A stretch of DNA of 25,030 nt from Actinomycetes bacterium. Lineage in GTDB: Bacteria; Actinomycetota; Acidimicrobiia; Acidimicrobiales; Acidimicrobiaceae. The stretch is from positions 1 to 25,030 of the forward strand of contig JAKAQR010000040.1 of NCBI GenBank assembly GCA_021819725.1. Reading direction: 5' to 3'. Every line of letters begins with the position of its first letter. The first letter of the stretch is position 1. The translations under genes were made by a program, and so were the position numbers. The notes below the pieces were generated by a model. The model was given only the letters and a program-made list of their open reading frames with translations, had not been told where the DNA came from and did no database searches. Of this stretch, positions 1 to 6,609 are shown one piece after another.

Positions 1-318
1 GAAGTCACCGCCGATAATGATGTCAGGGGTTGGTCTTGTGGTAACGGTGTCGGCGAACAAAGAGTAATCGCAAACGAAGCATCGTGAAGCACCTCTATCA
101 TCCCTATCACCTTGTCTGGCGCGAACTACCGCCTGACCCGCGATGCTTGCCACGTTGTATCGTGGTTGTGAAACCAGGCAGTTGATTGGATCCATGGTGA
201 CTGCAGAGCTCAGCGGTCTTCGGGTAACCATGAGATTCAGTCGTTCCTCATGTCTTTGCCAGCACAAGACCGACCACTTCACGCTCACACAACAGATATT
301 GTCTCGCACGACCTCCAT
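1..318 (-). CDS. Open frame running off the left edge, uncertain; faint EEP-nuclease-like end
   Basis: A minus-strand frame stays open for 106 codons from an ATG at 318 to the window edge, so any C-terminus lies outside. Internal ATGs at 231 and 195 are alternative starts. No clear ribosome binding site precedes any of them. The last visible residues read PDIIIGGDF, which resembles the GDFN metal-binding motif of endonuclease/exonuclease/phosphatase (EEP) family proteins, but the preceding part shows none of the usual N-terminal EEP motifs. It is rich in Cys and Arg in a way typical of non-coding frames. It could be a decayed gene, the start of a small unknown gene, or chance. I do not assign a function. 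Confidence 0.2.
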   Translation of the reverse strand, partial: MEVVRDNICCVSVKWSVLCWQRHEERLNLMVTRRPLSSAVTMDPINCLVSQPRYNVASIAGQAVVRARQGDRDDRGASRCFVCDYSLFADTVTTRPTPDIIIGGDF

Positions 319-519
319 GAGGGGATACACGTGAAATACGTCTCCACAAGACCGGACACCACCGTCCGAGTAACGTAGCTCCGGGCTGTCGAGGGTTGGT
401 CACCCGGTCAACGCGAGGTGCAGTCCCCCAAGACCAGAGCCCTCAGTAGTGCGAAGAACCGGGCCTCATCTGAGCTAACTCAGATCAGCAAGCCAAAGCT
501 AGCAAGCTCATCTACCAGT
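319..519. other. Region without recognisable gene
   Basis: No frame in this stretch gives a convincing protein. A plus-strand open frame from 418 reads a low-complexity Ser/Thr/Arg/Pro sequence and continues antisense into the downstream glycosylase gene, which marks it as a shadow. The composition could fit a decayed transposase 3' end leading into the element-end-like sequence that follows, but no TnpB zinc-ribbon or RuvC motif can be read. Confidence 0.4.
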
Positions 520-622
520 ACGACCGGGACTAGACCGGTCGGTCGAGGTCGAGCGATACCAACAACCCAAACAAACGGCGAAGCCAGAGGTCCCGTCTGT
601 AAGGACGGGAGCTCACCAACAA
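520..622 (+). mobile_element. Probable right-end remnant of an IS200/IS605-family (TnpB) element
   Basis: Around 530-615 the DNA has the layout of the 3' end of actinobacterial tnpB elements and the overlapping omegaRNA scaffold. An ACCGGTCGGTCGAGGTCGA stretch is followed by an A/C-rich segment, then GAAGCC, and then a hairpin with a perfect 6-bp stem (CCCGTC at 592-597, GACGGG at 604-609, loop TGTAAG). A GCTCACC run follows the hairpin. Matching this to the family is from memory of such ends. No transposase ORF survives upstream, so this would be a relic. On the minus strand the same hairpin sits about 40 bp past the glycosylase stop and could act as its terminator. Confidence 0.42.
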
Positions 623-649
623 GTCCAGTGGCGTCGCTCCTGAATGCTG

Positions 650-1309
650 TCACGAAAGCTTCTGGCGGACTTGTGCATGATCATCGGCCCAGAAATACCA
701 CGCCGCAAGTGAACGAAATGGCCGATATAACTCACCCAACCTTACGACCTCCGGCAGCGAGAGCGAAGCGCCACCAGCGAGATGGCGTTCCACACTTCGG
801 CGCATAGCCAAATCACCGACCGGCCATACGTCAAAGCGTTGGAGATGAAACATGAGATACATATCCGCACTCCAGTCACCGAAACCGTAGAGTCCGACGA
901 TAAAGCTCCGTACCGCAGTGTCATCCAGGGTCTCAAGCTCAACCAACTGCGCTGGGTCAACATTCGAGCACAGCCGCTCGAGTGTTCGAATTTTCGGTCC
1001 GGAGAGCCCGACAGAGCGAAGCTTGCCCGCCCCTAGCGCCACAATAGCCTCCGGCTCAAGCGGCACCACCTCCATCAGGCGCGCCAGGATAGCTCGGGCC
1101 GACGAGCCTGAGAGCTGCTGATACACCAAGGTCTCTACCAGAAAACCAAAGGCATCACGTTCGATCGGGCCCTCAACTCTCCCCGGGTCGAACGAATCCC
1201 TGTAGAGTCGTGGCATGCCAAACTCCGAAGAAAAGTGATGCATTAACTCGCTGCGTTGCGCAAGGATGGCGACCGCTTCAACCAAACGATCCTCGGTTTT
1301 TGTCTCCAT
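650..1309 (-). CDS. AlkA-like DNA-3-methyladenine glycosylase (HhH-GPD)
   Basis: Product of 219 residues, predicted to excise alkylated purines as a monofunctional base-excision glycosylase in the cytoplasm. The HhH-GPD fold is visible: helix VYQQLSGSSARAI near residues 62-74, a LRSVGLSGPKIRTL segment near 97-110, then the helix-hairpin-helix YGFGDWSADMYLMF at 141-154 and the catalytic Asp166 in WPVGDLAMRR. This pattern is typical of the AlkA/MAG branch, and no iron-sulfur Cys loop of the Nth/MutY type is present. I chose the ATG at 1309, which has an AGGGTGG about 9 nt upstream. A TTG at 1372 would add 21 residues but lacks a ribosome binding site. It follows the mannosyltransferase gene on the same strand by about 80 bp, so co-transcription is possible. 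The function call is firm at family level; the substrate range is not shown. Confidence 0.85.
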   Translation of the reverse strand: METKTEDRLVEAVAILAQRSELMHHFSSEFGMPRLYRDSFDPGRVEGPIERDAFGFLVETLVYQQLSGSSARAILARLMEVVPLEPEAIVALGAGKLRSVGLSGPKIRTLERLCSNVDPAQLVELETLDDTAVRSFIVGLYGFGDWSADMYLMFHLQRFDVWPVGDLAMRRSVERHLAGGASLSLPEVVRLGELYRPFRSLAAWYFWADDHAQVRQKLS

Positions 1310-1387
1310 TCGTCCGCGCCACCCTACAAGTTCAGACTCGGCCTTGGCCGCGCTCCCCACAGGCCTGACCAAACAAAGCCGATACGC

Positions 1388-3100
1388 TCACGCACCAGCG
1401 TCCAACCGTGCCACCTTGGGAATATAACGCTGAAAACGATCCGGCACGACCTCTGCAACGGCACGACGAAACCCGAAGATCACCTCCTCGGCCTCGGCCA
1501 CAAGGCTCGCCCGTCGCCGATAGAGCACCGTAACAAGGCCGGCATAGCCTATCCAGGCAAAGGCCGTCGGCGCACCAAGGAAGTCAATTGGCATCGCCGA
1601 CAACGTCAAAAGAATGAGAAAATCAACGCTCAGATCGCCAGCACCAATAGCGAGTAAGACAATGCCCCACCCTAAGTACCAGGGCCAAATGACCGGCCCA
1701 AGGACCACGGTCACGACCAACACGACGCCGGTAAGTCGGACAATATTTGAACGTCGGCTACCAAGAATGGTAATCCCACCAATCAACAGTATCGCCGCAT
1801 CGCCGATGGCACGGAATACCCCCACGACGAAGTGCGGACCAAAAGGCAAGCCGATATGAGCAAATACCCATCCGATCGCATAGCCCACCAGAATGACGGG
1901 ATCCTCAAACGACAGCACCGAACCCGGTGTCGACAACGCCGGAATCCAGCCCATACCCAAGTGCGTCGCTAAGCCCAAGACATAGAAGACGGCGAACGTG
2001 AGCCCGACAGCGATGAGAAGACCTCTGAGCTTGCTCAATACCCTATCGGAACTGCTCCAATGATAACCCATGAAACCAATCGCGACGATAGCAGGAACCT
2101 TCACTGACGCCGCAAGCGCTACCACGATGATGCCAGCGAGCCGGCGATCCTTGAGGAACAGGTAGATCCCGATCAGCATCAAAGCGGTCATCAACGCATC
2201 ATTGTGGCCCGCTGACGCGAATGTGTAGAGCAGGATAGGGTTGGCGGCCGAAAGCGCGAAAGCAAGATCACGATTCACACCCAGGAGGTCAGCAATCTTG
2301 ACGACGAAGACACCGATGACCACGACCGACACCAGCGCTACTAATCTGAGCAGCAGTACCGTCAAGAGAGGCGAATGGCCCGACAGCTCGACCAGACCTC
2401 CCGCAAGATACAGGAACAGCGGGCCGTAGGGGGCCTTTGCCATGCCCCAGATGGGATCCACGGTCGAACGATAGGCACTATTCCCCAACAGCGCTGGCCC
2501 GCCATTGTATGGGTTGATGCCGAGAGTCACCATCCGCCCCTGCGCCGCGTATGAGTAGACATCGCGTGAGAAAAGCGGCCCCGCAACCATTAAGGGCAGC
2601 ACCCAGAGGCCAAACAGGAGCCACTTATGGCGGAGCTCCTCTCCTCGACGTGTACCGATCACAATTCGCAACCACGCGACGGCCGTCAGGATCAGCCCGT
2701 AGTAGACCAGCGACTGCGCTAGTAGTTCAACAATCAGATTGCCGGGGTGAGGTGAGGAGTCTACGCCAAGATACCAGGAACCGGGGATCTTTGACGTGAA
2801 CGGAGAATTTGTCTGCAATGACCCGATGAAAACGAGCAATGAGCCAATAAAGCCCGTGGAGATCGGGTTGACCAGCATGAGGTTATCGGTATTCGCCCAG
2901 GCAAACCAGCGACGTAGGGCCAGCCAAACGCCACGAAACCCGCCCCTTGCATCGCCCAGTTCACCAAGCGCACTACGATCTAGCCGACCACTATCGTCCG
3001 CATGTCCAGAGGCAAAGCGGCCCGGCGCACCGGCCCGCTTCCTTGTGTCTGCCTGACCCTCTTGGGAGGTGGCATCTGAGTGGCTGTCGTCATTCACCAT
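1388..3100 (-). CDS. MptA/MptB-like polyprenol-phosphomannose-dependent alpha-1,6-mannosyltransferase
   Basis: A 570-residue integral membrane protein with about a dozen hydrophobic segments after a polar N-terminus of roughly 70 residues. The GT-C hallmark is the acidic motif in the first large extracytoplasmic loop, LFSRDVYSYAAQGRMV, followed by LGINPYNGGP and APYGPLFLYLAGG. A later GHNDALMTAL is also typical. Family members (MptA/MptB of corynebacteria and mycobacteria) elongate the alpha-1,6-mannan core of lipomannan with C35/C50-phosphomannose as donor, so the likely role is cell-envelope mannan or lipoglycan synthesis. The ATG at 3100 has GGAG about 9 nt upstream. A GTG at 3142 is in frame but falls inside a perfect inverted repeat just after tRNA-Tyr, so I reject it. 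The short MptB-type assignment is by resemblance; which mannan step it catalyses cannot be told. Confidence 0.8.
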   Translation of the reverse strand: MVNDDSHSDATSQEGQADTRKRAGAPGRFASGHADDSGRLDRSALGELGDARGGFRGVWLALRRWFAWANTDNLMLVNPISTGFIGSLLVFIGSLQTNSPFTSKIPGSWYLGVDSSPHPGNLIVELLAQSLVYYGLILTAVAWLRIVIGTRRGEELRHKWLLFGLWVLPLMVAGPLFSRDVYSYAAQGRMVTLGINPYNGGPALLGNSAYRSTVDPIWGMAKAPYGPLFLYLAGGLVELSGHSPLLTVLLLRLVALVSVVVIGVFVVKIADLLGVNRDLAFALSAANPILLYTFASAGHNDALMTALMLIGIYLFLKDRRLAGIIVVALAASVKVPAIVAIGFMGYHWSSSDRVLSKLRGLLIAVGLTFAVFYVLGLATHLGMGWIPALSTPGSVLSFEDPVILVGYAIGWVFAHIGLPFGPHFVVGVFRAIGDAAILLIGGITILGSRRSNIVRLTGVVLVVTVVLGPVIWPWYLGWGIVLLAIGAGDLSVDFLILLTLSAMPIDFLGAPTAFAWIGYAGLVTVLYRRRASLVAEAEEVIFGFRRAVAEVVPDRFQRYIPKVARLDAGA

Positions 3101-3116
3101 GAGCTCGCTCCAGTCT

Positions 3117-3145
3117 AGCGTGGAGCAACCGCATCGCTCCACGCT
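3117..3145 (-). terminator. Perfect 10-bp inverted repeat, likely transcript end or processing signal for tRNA-Tyr
   Basis: AGCGTGGAGC (minus strand, 3145-3136) and GCTCCACGCT (3126-3117) pair perfectly around a 9-nt loop. The hairpin lies 11 bp past the 3' end of tRNA-Tyr and 16 bp before the chosen start of the mannosyltransferase. No T-run follows, so it is not a classical intrinsic terminator. It may end the tRNA transcript, mark its 3' processing, or shield the downstream leader. Confidence 0.5.
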
Positions 3146-3156
3146 CTACCACGCGG

Positions 3157-3239
3157 TGGGCCGGGAGGGATTCGAACCCCCGTAGGCGTACGCCGGCAGA
3201 TTTACAGTCTGCTCCCATTGGCCACTCGGGCACCGACCC
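3157..3239 (-). tRNA. tRNA-Tyr (anticodon GTA)
   Basis: Read on the minus strand, the acceptor stem GGGTCGG pairs with CCGGCCC (one G-U pair), with discriminator A at 3157. The anticodon arm is GCAGA-CTGTAAA-TCTGC, giving GTA at 3205-3203. There is a long class II variable arm (GGCG-TA-CGCC) and a T arm GGGGG-TTCGAAT-CCCTC with one G-U pair. A long variable arm with GTA is diagnostic of bacterial tRNA-Tyr. The discriminator is followed by CCG, so the terminal CCA is not fully encoded and must be added by the CCA-adding enzyme. A TATTAT box lies 10 nt upstream. Confidence 0.96.
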
Positions 3240-3248
3240 TGGTGAGGA

Positions 3249-3255
3249 CATAATA
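3249..3255. promoter_or_regulatory. Shared -10 region between tRNA-Tyr (minus) and yajQ (plus)
   Basis: Only 26 bp separate the tRNA 5' end from the yajQ ATG. The sequence ACATAATAGTC holds TATTAT on the minus strand, ending 10 bp before the tRNA, and CATAAT on the plus strand, ending 11 bp before the yajQ ATG. The plus-strand transcript would begin almost at the ATG. No strong -35 box is visible on either side, since both would have to lie inside the opposite gene. Confidence 0.45.
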
Positions 3256-3265
3256 GTCTACCAGT

Positions 3266-3760
3266 ATGCCTTCCTTCGACGTAGTCTCTGAGATTGATAT
3301 CCAAGAAGTCAAAAACGCAGTTGACCAGGCGAGCCGTGAAATCGCAACTCGATTCGACTTCAAGAATACCGAATCATCGGTGAGCTTGAACGAGAATGAT
3401 CTCGTGATCACCATCGCATCGAACACCCCCGACCGCCTCAAAGCCGTCATGACGGTCTTGGAGGAACGGCTGGTGAAGCGCTCCGTCTCGCTCAAAGTAC
3501 TGGATCGCCAAAAGGTGGAGGATGCCGCCAAAGGTACCGTACGGCAGTCGATTCGCCTGCTTGCGGGGCTGGAGGGAGACCGTGCGAAACAGGTAACGCA
3601 GGCCATCAAAGCGATGGGAGTCAAGGGCGTCCAAGCGCAGATTCAGGGCGACCAGGTTCGTGTCAGCGGCAAGAAGCGCGATGATCTCCAACAGGTCATC
3701 AGTGAGCTCAAGGACCGTGTCACTGATATTCCACTTCAGTTCGTCAACTTTCGCGACTGA
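3266..3760 (+). CDS. yajQ: YajQ family (DUF520) nucleotide-binding protein
   Basis: Full-length 164-residue member of the YajQ family, with the conserved start PSFDVVSEIDIQEVKNAVDQ, a central RFDFKNTE, and a C-terminus QIQGDQVRVSGKKRDDLQ followed by PLQFVNFRD. Family members are small cytoplasmic proteins with two ferredoxin-like domains. The Xanthomonas homologue binds cyclic di-GMP and acts with a transcription factor, and others bind nucleic acid or nucleotides. The role in this organism is not established. There is no ribosome binding site at the normal spacing; a GGTGAGGA lies about 18 nt upstream. Together with the -10-like CATAAT just before it, this suggests a leaderless or nearly leaderless mRNA. 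Its stop is 9 bp before the next gene, so the two are probably co-transcribed. Confidence 0.93.
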   Translation: MPSFDVVSEIDIQEVKNAVDQASREIATRFDFKNTESSVSLNENDLVITIASNTPDRLKAVMTVLEERLVKRSVSLKVLDRQKVEDAAKGTVRQSIRLLAGLEGDRAKQVTQAIKAMGVKGVQAQIQGDQVRVSGKKRDDLQQVISELKDRVTDIPLQFVNFRD

Positions 3761-3769
3761 CAACCCTCG

Positions 3770-6589
3770 ATGGGGAAGGTTTGCCAGCTGCAACCTGGGC
3801 AAAAGGCGATCATTTTTTCGACCGCAATCCTCGAACAGTCCCCTGGCGACCTTCGACTCGAACTACTATCGGCTACGGGAGCGCTGAGCACTGGCGACGT
3901 TGTGATCATATGTGGACGATCGCCAGGAGTCCAAGCCTTGCGGGACGAGAGCCTGATTGCGTCGATTGTCGGCGACCACAGATTGACCTATGTCGTGATT
4001 CCGGAGGATGACCTTTTGGCCCTTGGGTCAAGTGTCACCAAGGACGAGCGCTCTTTGCACGACATCTGCGTGTGCTCAAGCCTTGAGATCACCTATGATG
4101 GCCAGGGTCTCGAACGCCTCCTCGTCGACCCAGGACCGTCGACAACCGTCGATCCACGGACCACGCTCCTCCAACGACTCACTCAACAAGGTTCACGCTT
4201 TCACGACGCCACGGATCTCGACCCCGAGGCGTCGATCGCTCGTTACATCGTCTCTCGTTCCTTTTACCAAAGGGTCCGTGTTCTCCTCCTCTGGATCACG
4301 ATTCCACTACTTGCGATCCTTGCAGTGCGTATCCCCTTGTTGCTATCCATCCCTGTTGTCAACCGGAGACCTATCTTTGCGCTGACCAGCTCCGAACTCG
4401 TGAGCCTGATGATCGCCCTAGATGTCGCGCTCGCAGTTGCCGTTTCGGCCGTCACAAGCCGCTCGATGCTCCGCGTCCTCGACACTCCGCTCGACACGGC
4501 CATGCGCGCGGTCGACCCAAACGCCCAGCAGCGCCATCAGTTGGATGACCTCTCCCAACGGGGGTACCATGGTCTGATCAGCGGCGCCACCCGATCGGCC
4601 GAACTTCTCATGATCGCCGGTGAGGTCTTCGCCAGCCCCGGCAACTTTGCGAAGGTGCTCAATCGAACCCCTATGCGCCTACCCCTCCCGTCGCTGTATC
4701 TCATGCGAACCAACGCCTCCTGGCTCGAGATCGAAGCGGGGGTTACGTTGCGTCTGAGCCTCTGGTCGCACCAACGTCTCATGACCCGTTCCAGACTCCT
4801 CACGCTCCTCGCCTCTCGAGAACTTCGACGCCCCAACGCCACGCTCCTCGCAGCCACGCCCTCAGGGCCCTTCTTCTCACCGATCGCAACCGCACTCCAC
4901 GATGGTACGCTACGCTTCCGACGTATCAGTGCTACCGTCGTGTTCATTGGAGGCGTCGTCCAGCTCGCCAGTACCCTGATCCCTCCCCTCCATCGGCATG
5001 TGCAACTCATTGCGGAACTGTTCCCGAACATGACAGCATTCGTGCGAAATTACGCCAATGCCCTCGCTGCCGCAGCTGGAGTAGCCATGGTTGCCGTGGC
5101 TCTCGGCCTTCATGCCGGCCGCCGCAGATCGTTCCAGATCACCATCGGCGTCGGTATCGTGGCCTTTCTCGTCAACCTGGCGCGCGGGGGTGACCTGCTC
5201 GCGTCGATTGTTCTTGGGGCTGTATTGATCACGATGGTCGCGAATCGGCGTGCCTTCGATCAACCAGCCCCGAGAAGAGCGAGCATCGCGCGGCTTGGAC
5301 GCACGGTGGCCACCGCAGCCTTGCTCTGGTTGGTCGCGGACATCGCCACTATCGTCGCCCATGTCCTGTTCTATCGCCACCTTCCGTATCGACCGCTCTC
5401 GGCAATCGGGCAGATCATCAGAGTATCCGTAGGCCTCTCCGCTGTGGCGCCACCCCCCTTTGGACACCCTGACCTTCGCGATGCACTACAGCTCTCGATG
5501 TTCGTCCTCTTGCTGATCGCGATATGGACCGTCATCGCACCACTCTCAGCTCGAGTTCACTTCGACGGCAGGTCGGCTCATGGCATTGCCGCATTGAGCC
5601 GTATGCTGAGTGCCCACCCGCAGGGAACCCTCGATTACTTCGCCCTCCGCGACGACAAACTGCACTGGGTTCGCTACGGAGTCCTCATCGCCTACGGCAT
5701 ATTCGGCTCCGCTGTCATCGTGTCACCGGACCCAATAGGACCTCGGTCAAACTCACGCCTTGCCTTCGTCGAGTTCTTCACCGAGATGAGACGCCAAGGC
5801 TATGCAATCGCGATTCTGGGCGCGAGTGCCGAATGGCAAACAGCGTACCAGTCCTTGAACATGCGCAGCTACTACATCGGAGACGAGGCCATCGTTGCCC
5901 TTGGCGAGCTCGATCTTGGCGGAAAACGCCACAAGAGCTTACGACAAGCTGTCAATCGAATGAAAAACTACGGGTACTCTGTCACACTAGCGAATCCAAA
6001 CGAACTGGCGGTGGCCGATCGCGAACAGATCCTCACCATCATGGCCGCCTCCCGGCGCGGCGACAGAGAACGCGGTTTTTCAATGACACTGGGTCGGATC
6101 TTCGACCCTCGCGATAGCAATCTGTTGATGAGCATCTGCCGCGATCACGATCGAAGAATCACCGGATTCTGTCAATGGGTACCGGCGCCTGCGGTGAATG
6201 GCTTCTCGCTTGATCTGATGAGGCGTGACCTTGCGGATCATCCCAACGGGATGTTCGACCTTCTCATCGTAGAGACGATGCGACAGCTGGGAGACCAAGG
6301 CTATCGATTTCTCAGCCTCAACTTTGCAGCCATGCGTGCGGTGCTCGCAGGGGAACGTGGCGGTTCCGGCCTCCCATCGAGAGTAGAACGATGGGTGCTC
6401 GGACGACTCTCTGAATCAATGCAGATCGAATCCCTTTGGCACTTCAATGCCAAATTTGACCCTCGCTGGCTCGCGCGCTATCTCGTGGTCGACACCATCG
6501 AAAACCTTCCAGCGATCGCGATCGCGGCGGCAAAGGCTGAATCGTTGTGGGACCTTCCGGTAATCGGCAGGTTCCTCAACGACTCCTGA
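3770..6589 (+). CDS. Fusion: degenerate metallophosphoesterase-like domain + membrane region + C-terminal MprF-type (DUF2156) domain
   Basis: A 939-residue membrane protein. The C-terminal part (about 610-925) is a DUF2156 domain as in phosphatidylglycerol lysyltransferases (MprF/LysX), with KSLRQAVNRMKNYGY near 723, GDRERGFSMTLGR near 764 and FNAKFDPRWLARYLVV near 892. Such domains transfer an aminoacyl group from tRNA to a lipid. Residues about 380-595 carry several membrane helices. The N-terminal part (1-130, with two helices at about 168-232, then 260-345) follows the layout of actinobacterial calcineurin-type metallophosphoesterases, but each metal motif appears changed: DxH is replaced by STA, GD by GR, GNHD by PEDD, and GHTH by GATR (272-275). 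It therefore looks non-catalytic. The gene starts 9 bp after yajQ with no clear ribosome binding site. Function is inferred; the amino acid and lipid used are unknown. Confidence 0.78.
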   Translation: MGKVCQLQPGQKAIIFSTAILEQSPGDLRLELLSATGALSTGDVVIICGRSPGVQALRDESLIASIVGDHRLTYVVIPEDDLLALGSSVTKDERSLHDICVCSSLEITYDGQGLERLLVDPGPSTTVDPRTTLLQRLTQQGSRFHDATDLDPEASIARYIVSRSFYQRVRVLLLWITIPLLAILAVRIPLLLSIPVVNRRPIFALTSSELVSLMIALDVALAVAVSAVTSRSMLRVLDTPLDTAMRAVDPNAQQRHQLDDLSQRGYHGLISGATRSAELLMIAGEVFASPGNFAKVLNRTPMRLPLPSLYLMRTNASWLEIEAGVTLRLSLWSHQRLMTRSRLLTLLASRELRRPNATLLAATPSGPFFSPIATALHDGTLRFRRISATVVFIGGVVQLASTLIPPLHRHVQLIAELFPNMTAFVRNYANALAAAAGVAMVAVALGLHAGRRRSFQITIGVGIVAFLVNLARGGDLLASIVLGAVLITMVANRRAFDQPAPRRASIARLGRTVATAALLWLVADIATIVAHVLFYRHLPYRPLSAIGQIIRVSVGLSAVAPPPFGHPDLRDALQLSMFVLLLIAIWTVIAPLSARVHFDGRSAHGIAALSRMLSAHPQGTLDYFALRDDKLHWVRYGVLIAYGIFGSAVIVSPDPIGPRSNSRLAFVEFFTEMRRQGYAIAILGASAEWQTAYQSLNMRSYYIGDEAIVALGELDLGGKRHKSLRQAVNRMKNYGYSVTLANPNELAVADREQILTIMAASRRGDRERGFSMTLGRIFDPRDSNLLMSICRDHDRRITGFCQWVPAPAVNGFSLDLMRRDLADHPNGMFDLLIVETMRQLGDQGYRFLSLNFAAMRAVLAGERGGSGLPSRVERWVLGRLSESMQIESLWHFNAKFDPRWLARYLVVDTIENLPAIAIAAAKAESLWDLPVIGRFLNDS

Positions 6590-6609
6590 CGGTCTGCATG
6601 AGAGTTAAC

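Noticed and set aside
418..807. Plus-strand 129-codon open frame
   Set aside because: Low-complexity product without recognisable motifs; its second half is antisense to the glycosylase gene, and it has no good ribosome binding site.
1614..3056. Several plus-strand open frames opposite the mannosyltransferase
   Set aside because: They read the antisense of a well-supported membrane protein gene and show Thr/Ser/Arg/Pro-rich shadow composition.
6590..6609. Terminator between the fusion gene and the chloride channel gene
   Set aside because: Only a short GAGTTAACTC palindrome is present just past the gap, with no stable stem or T-run.
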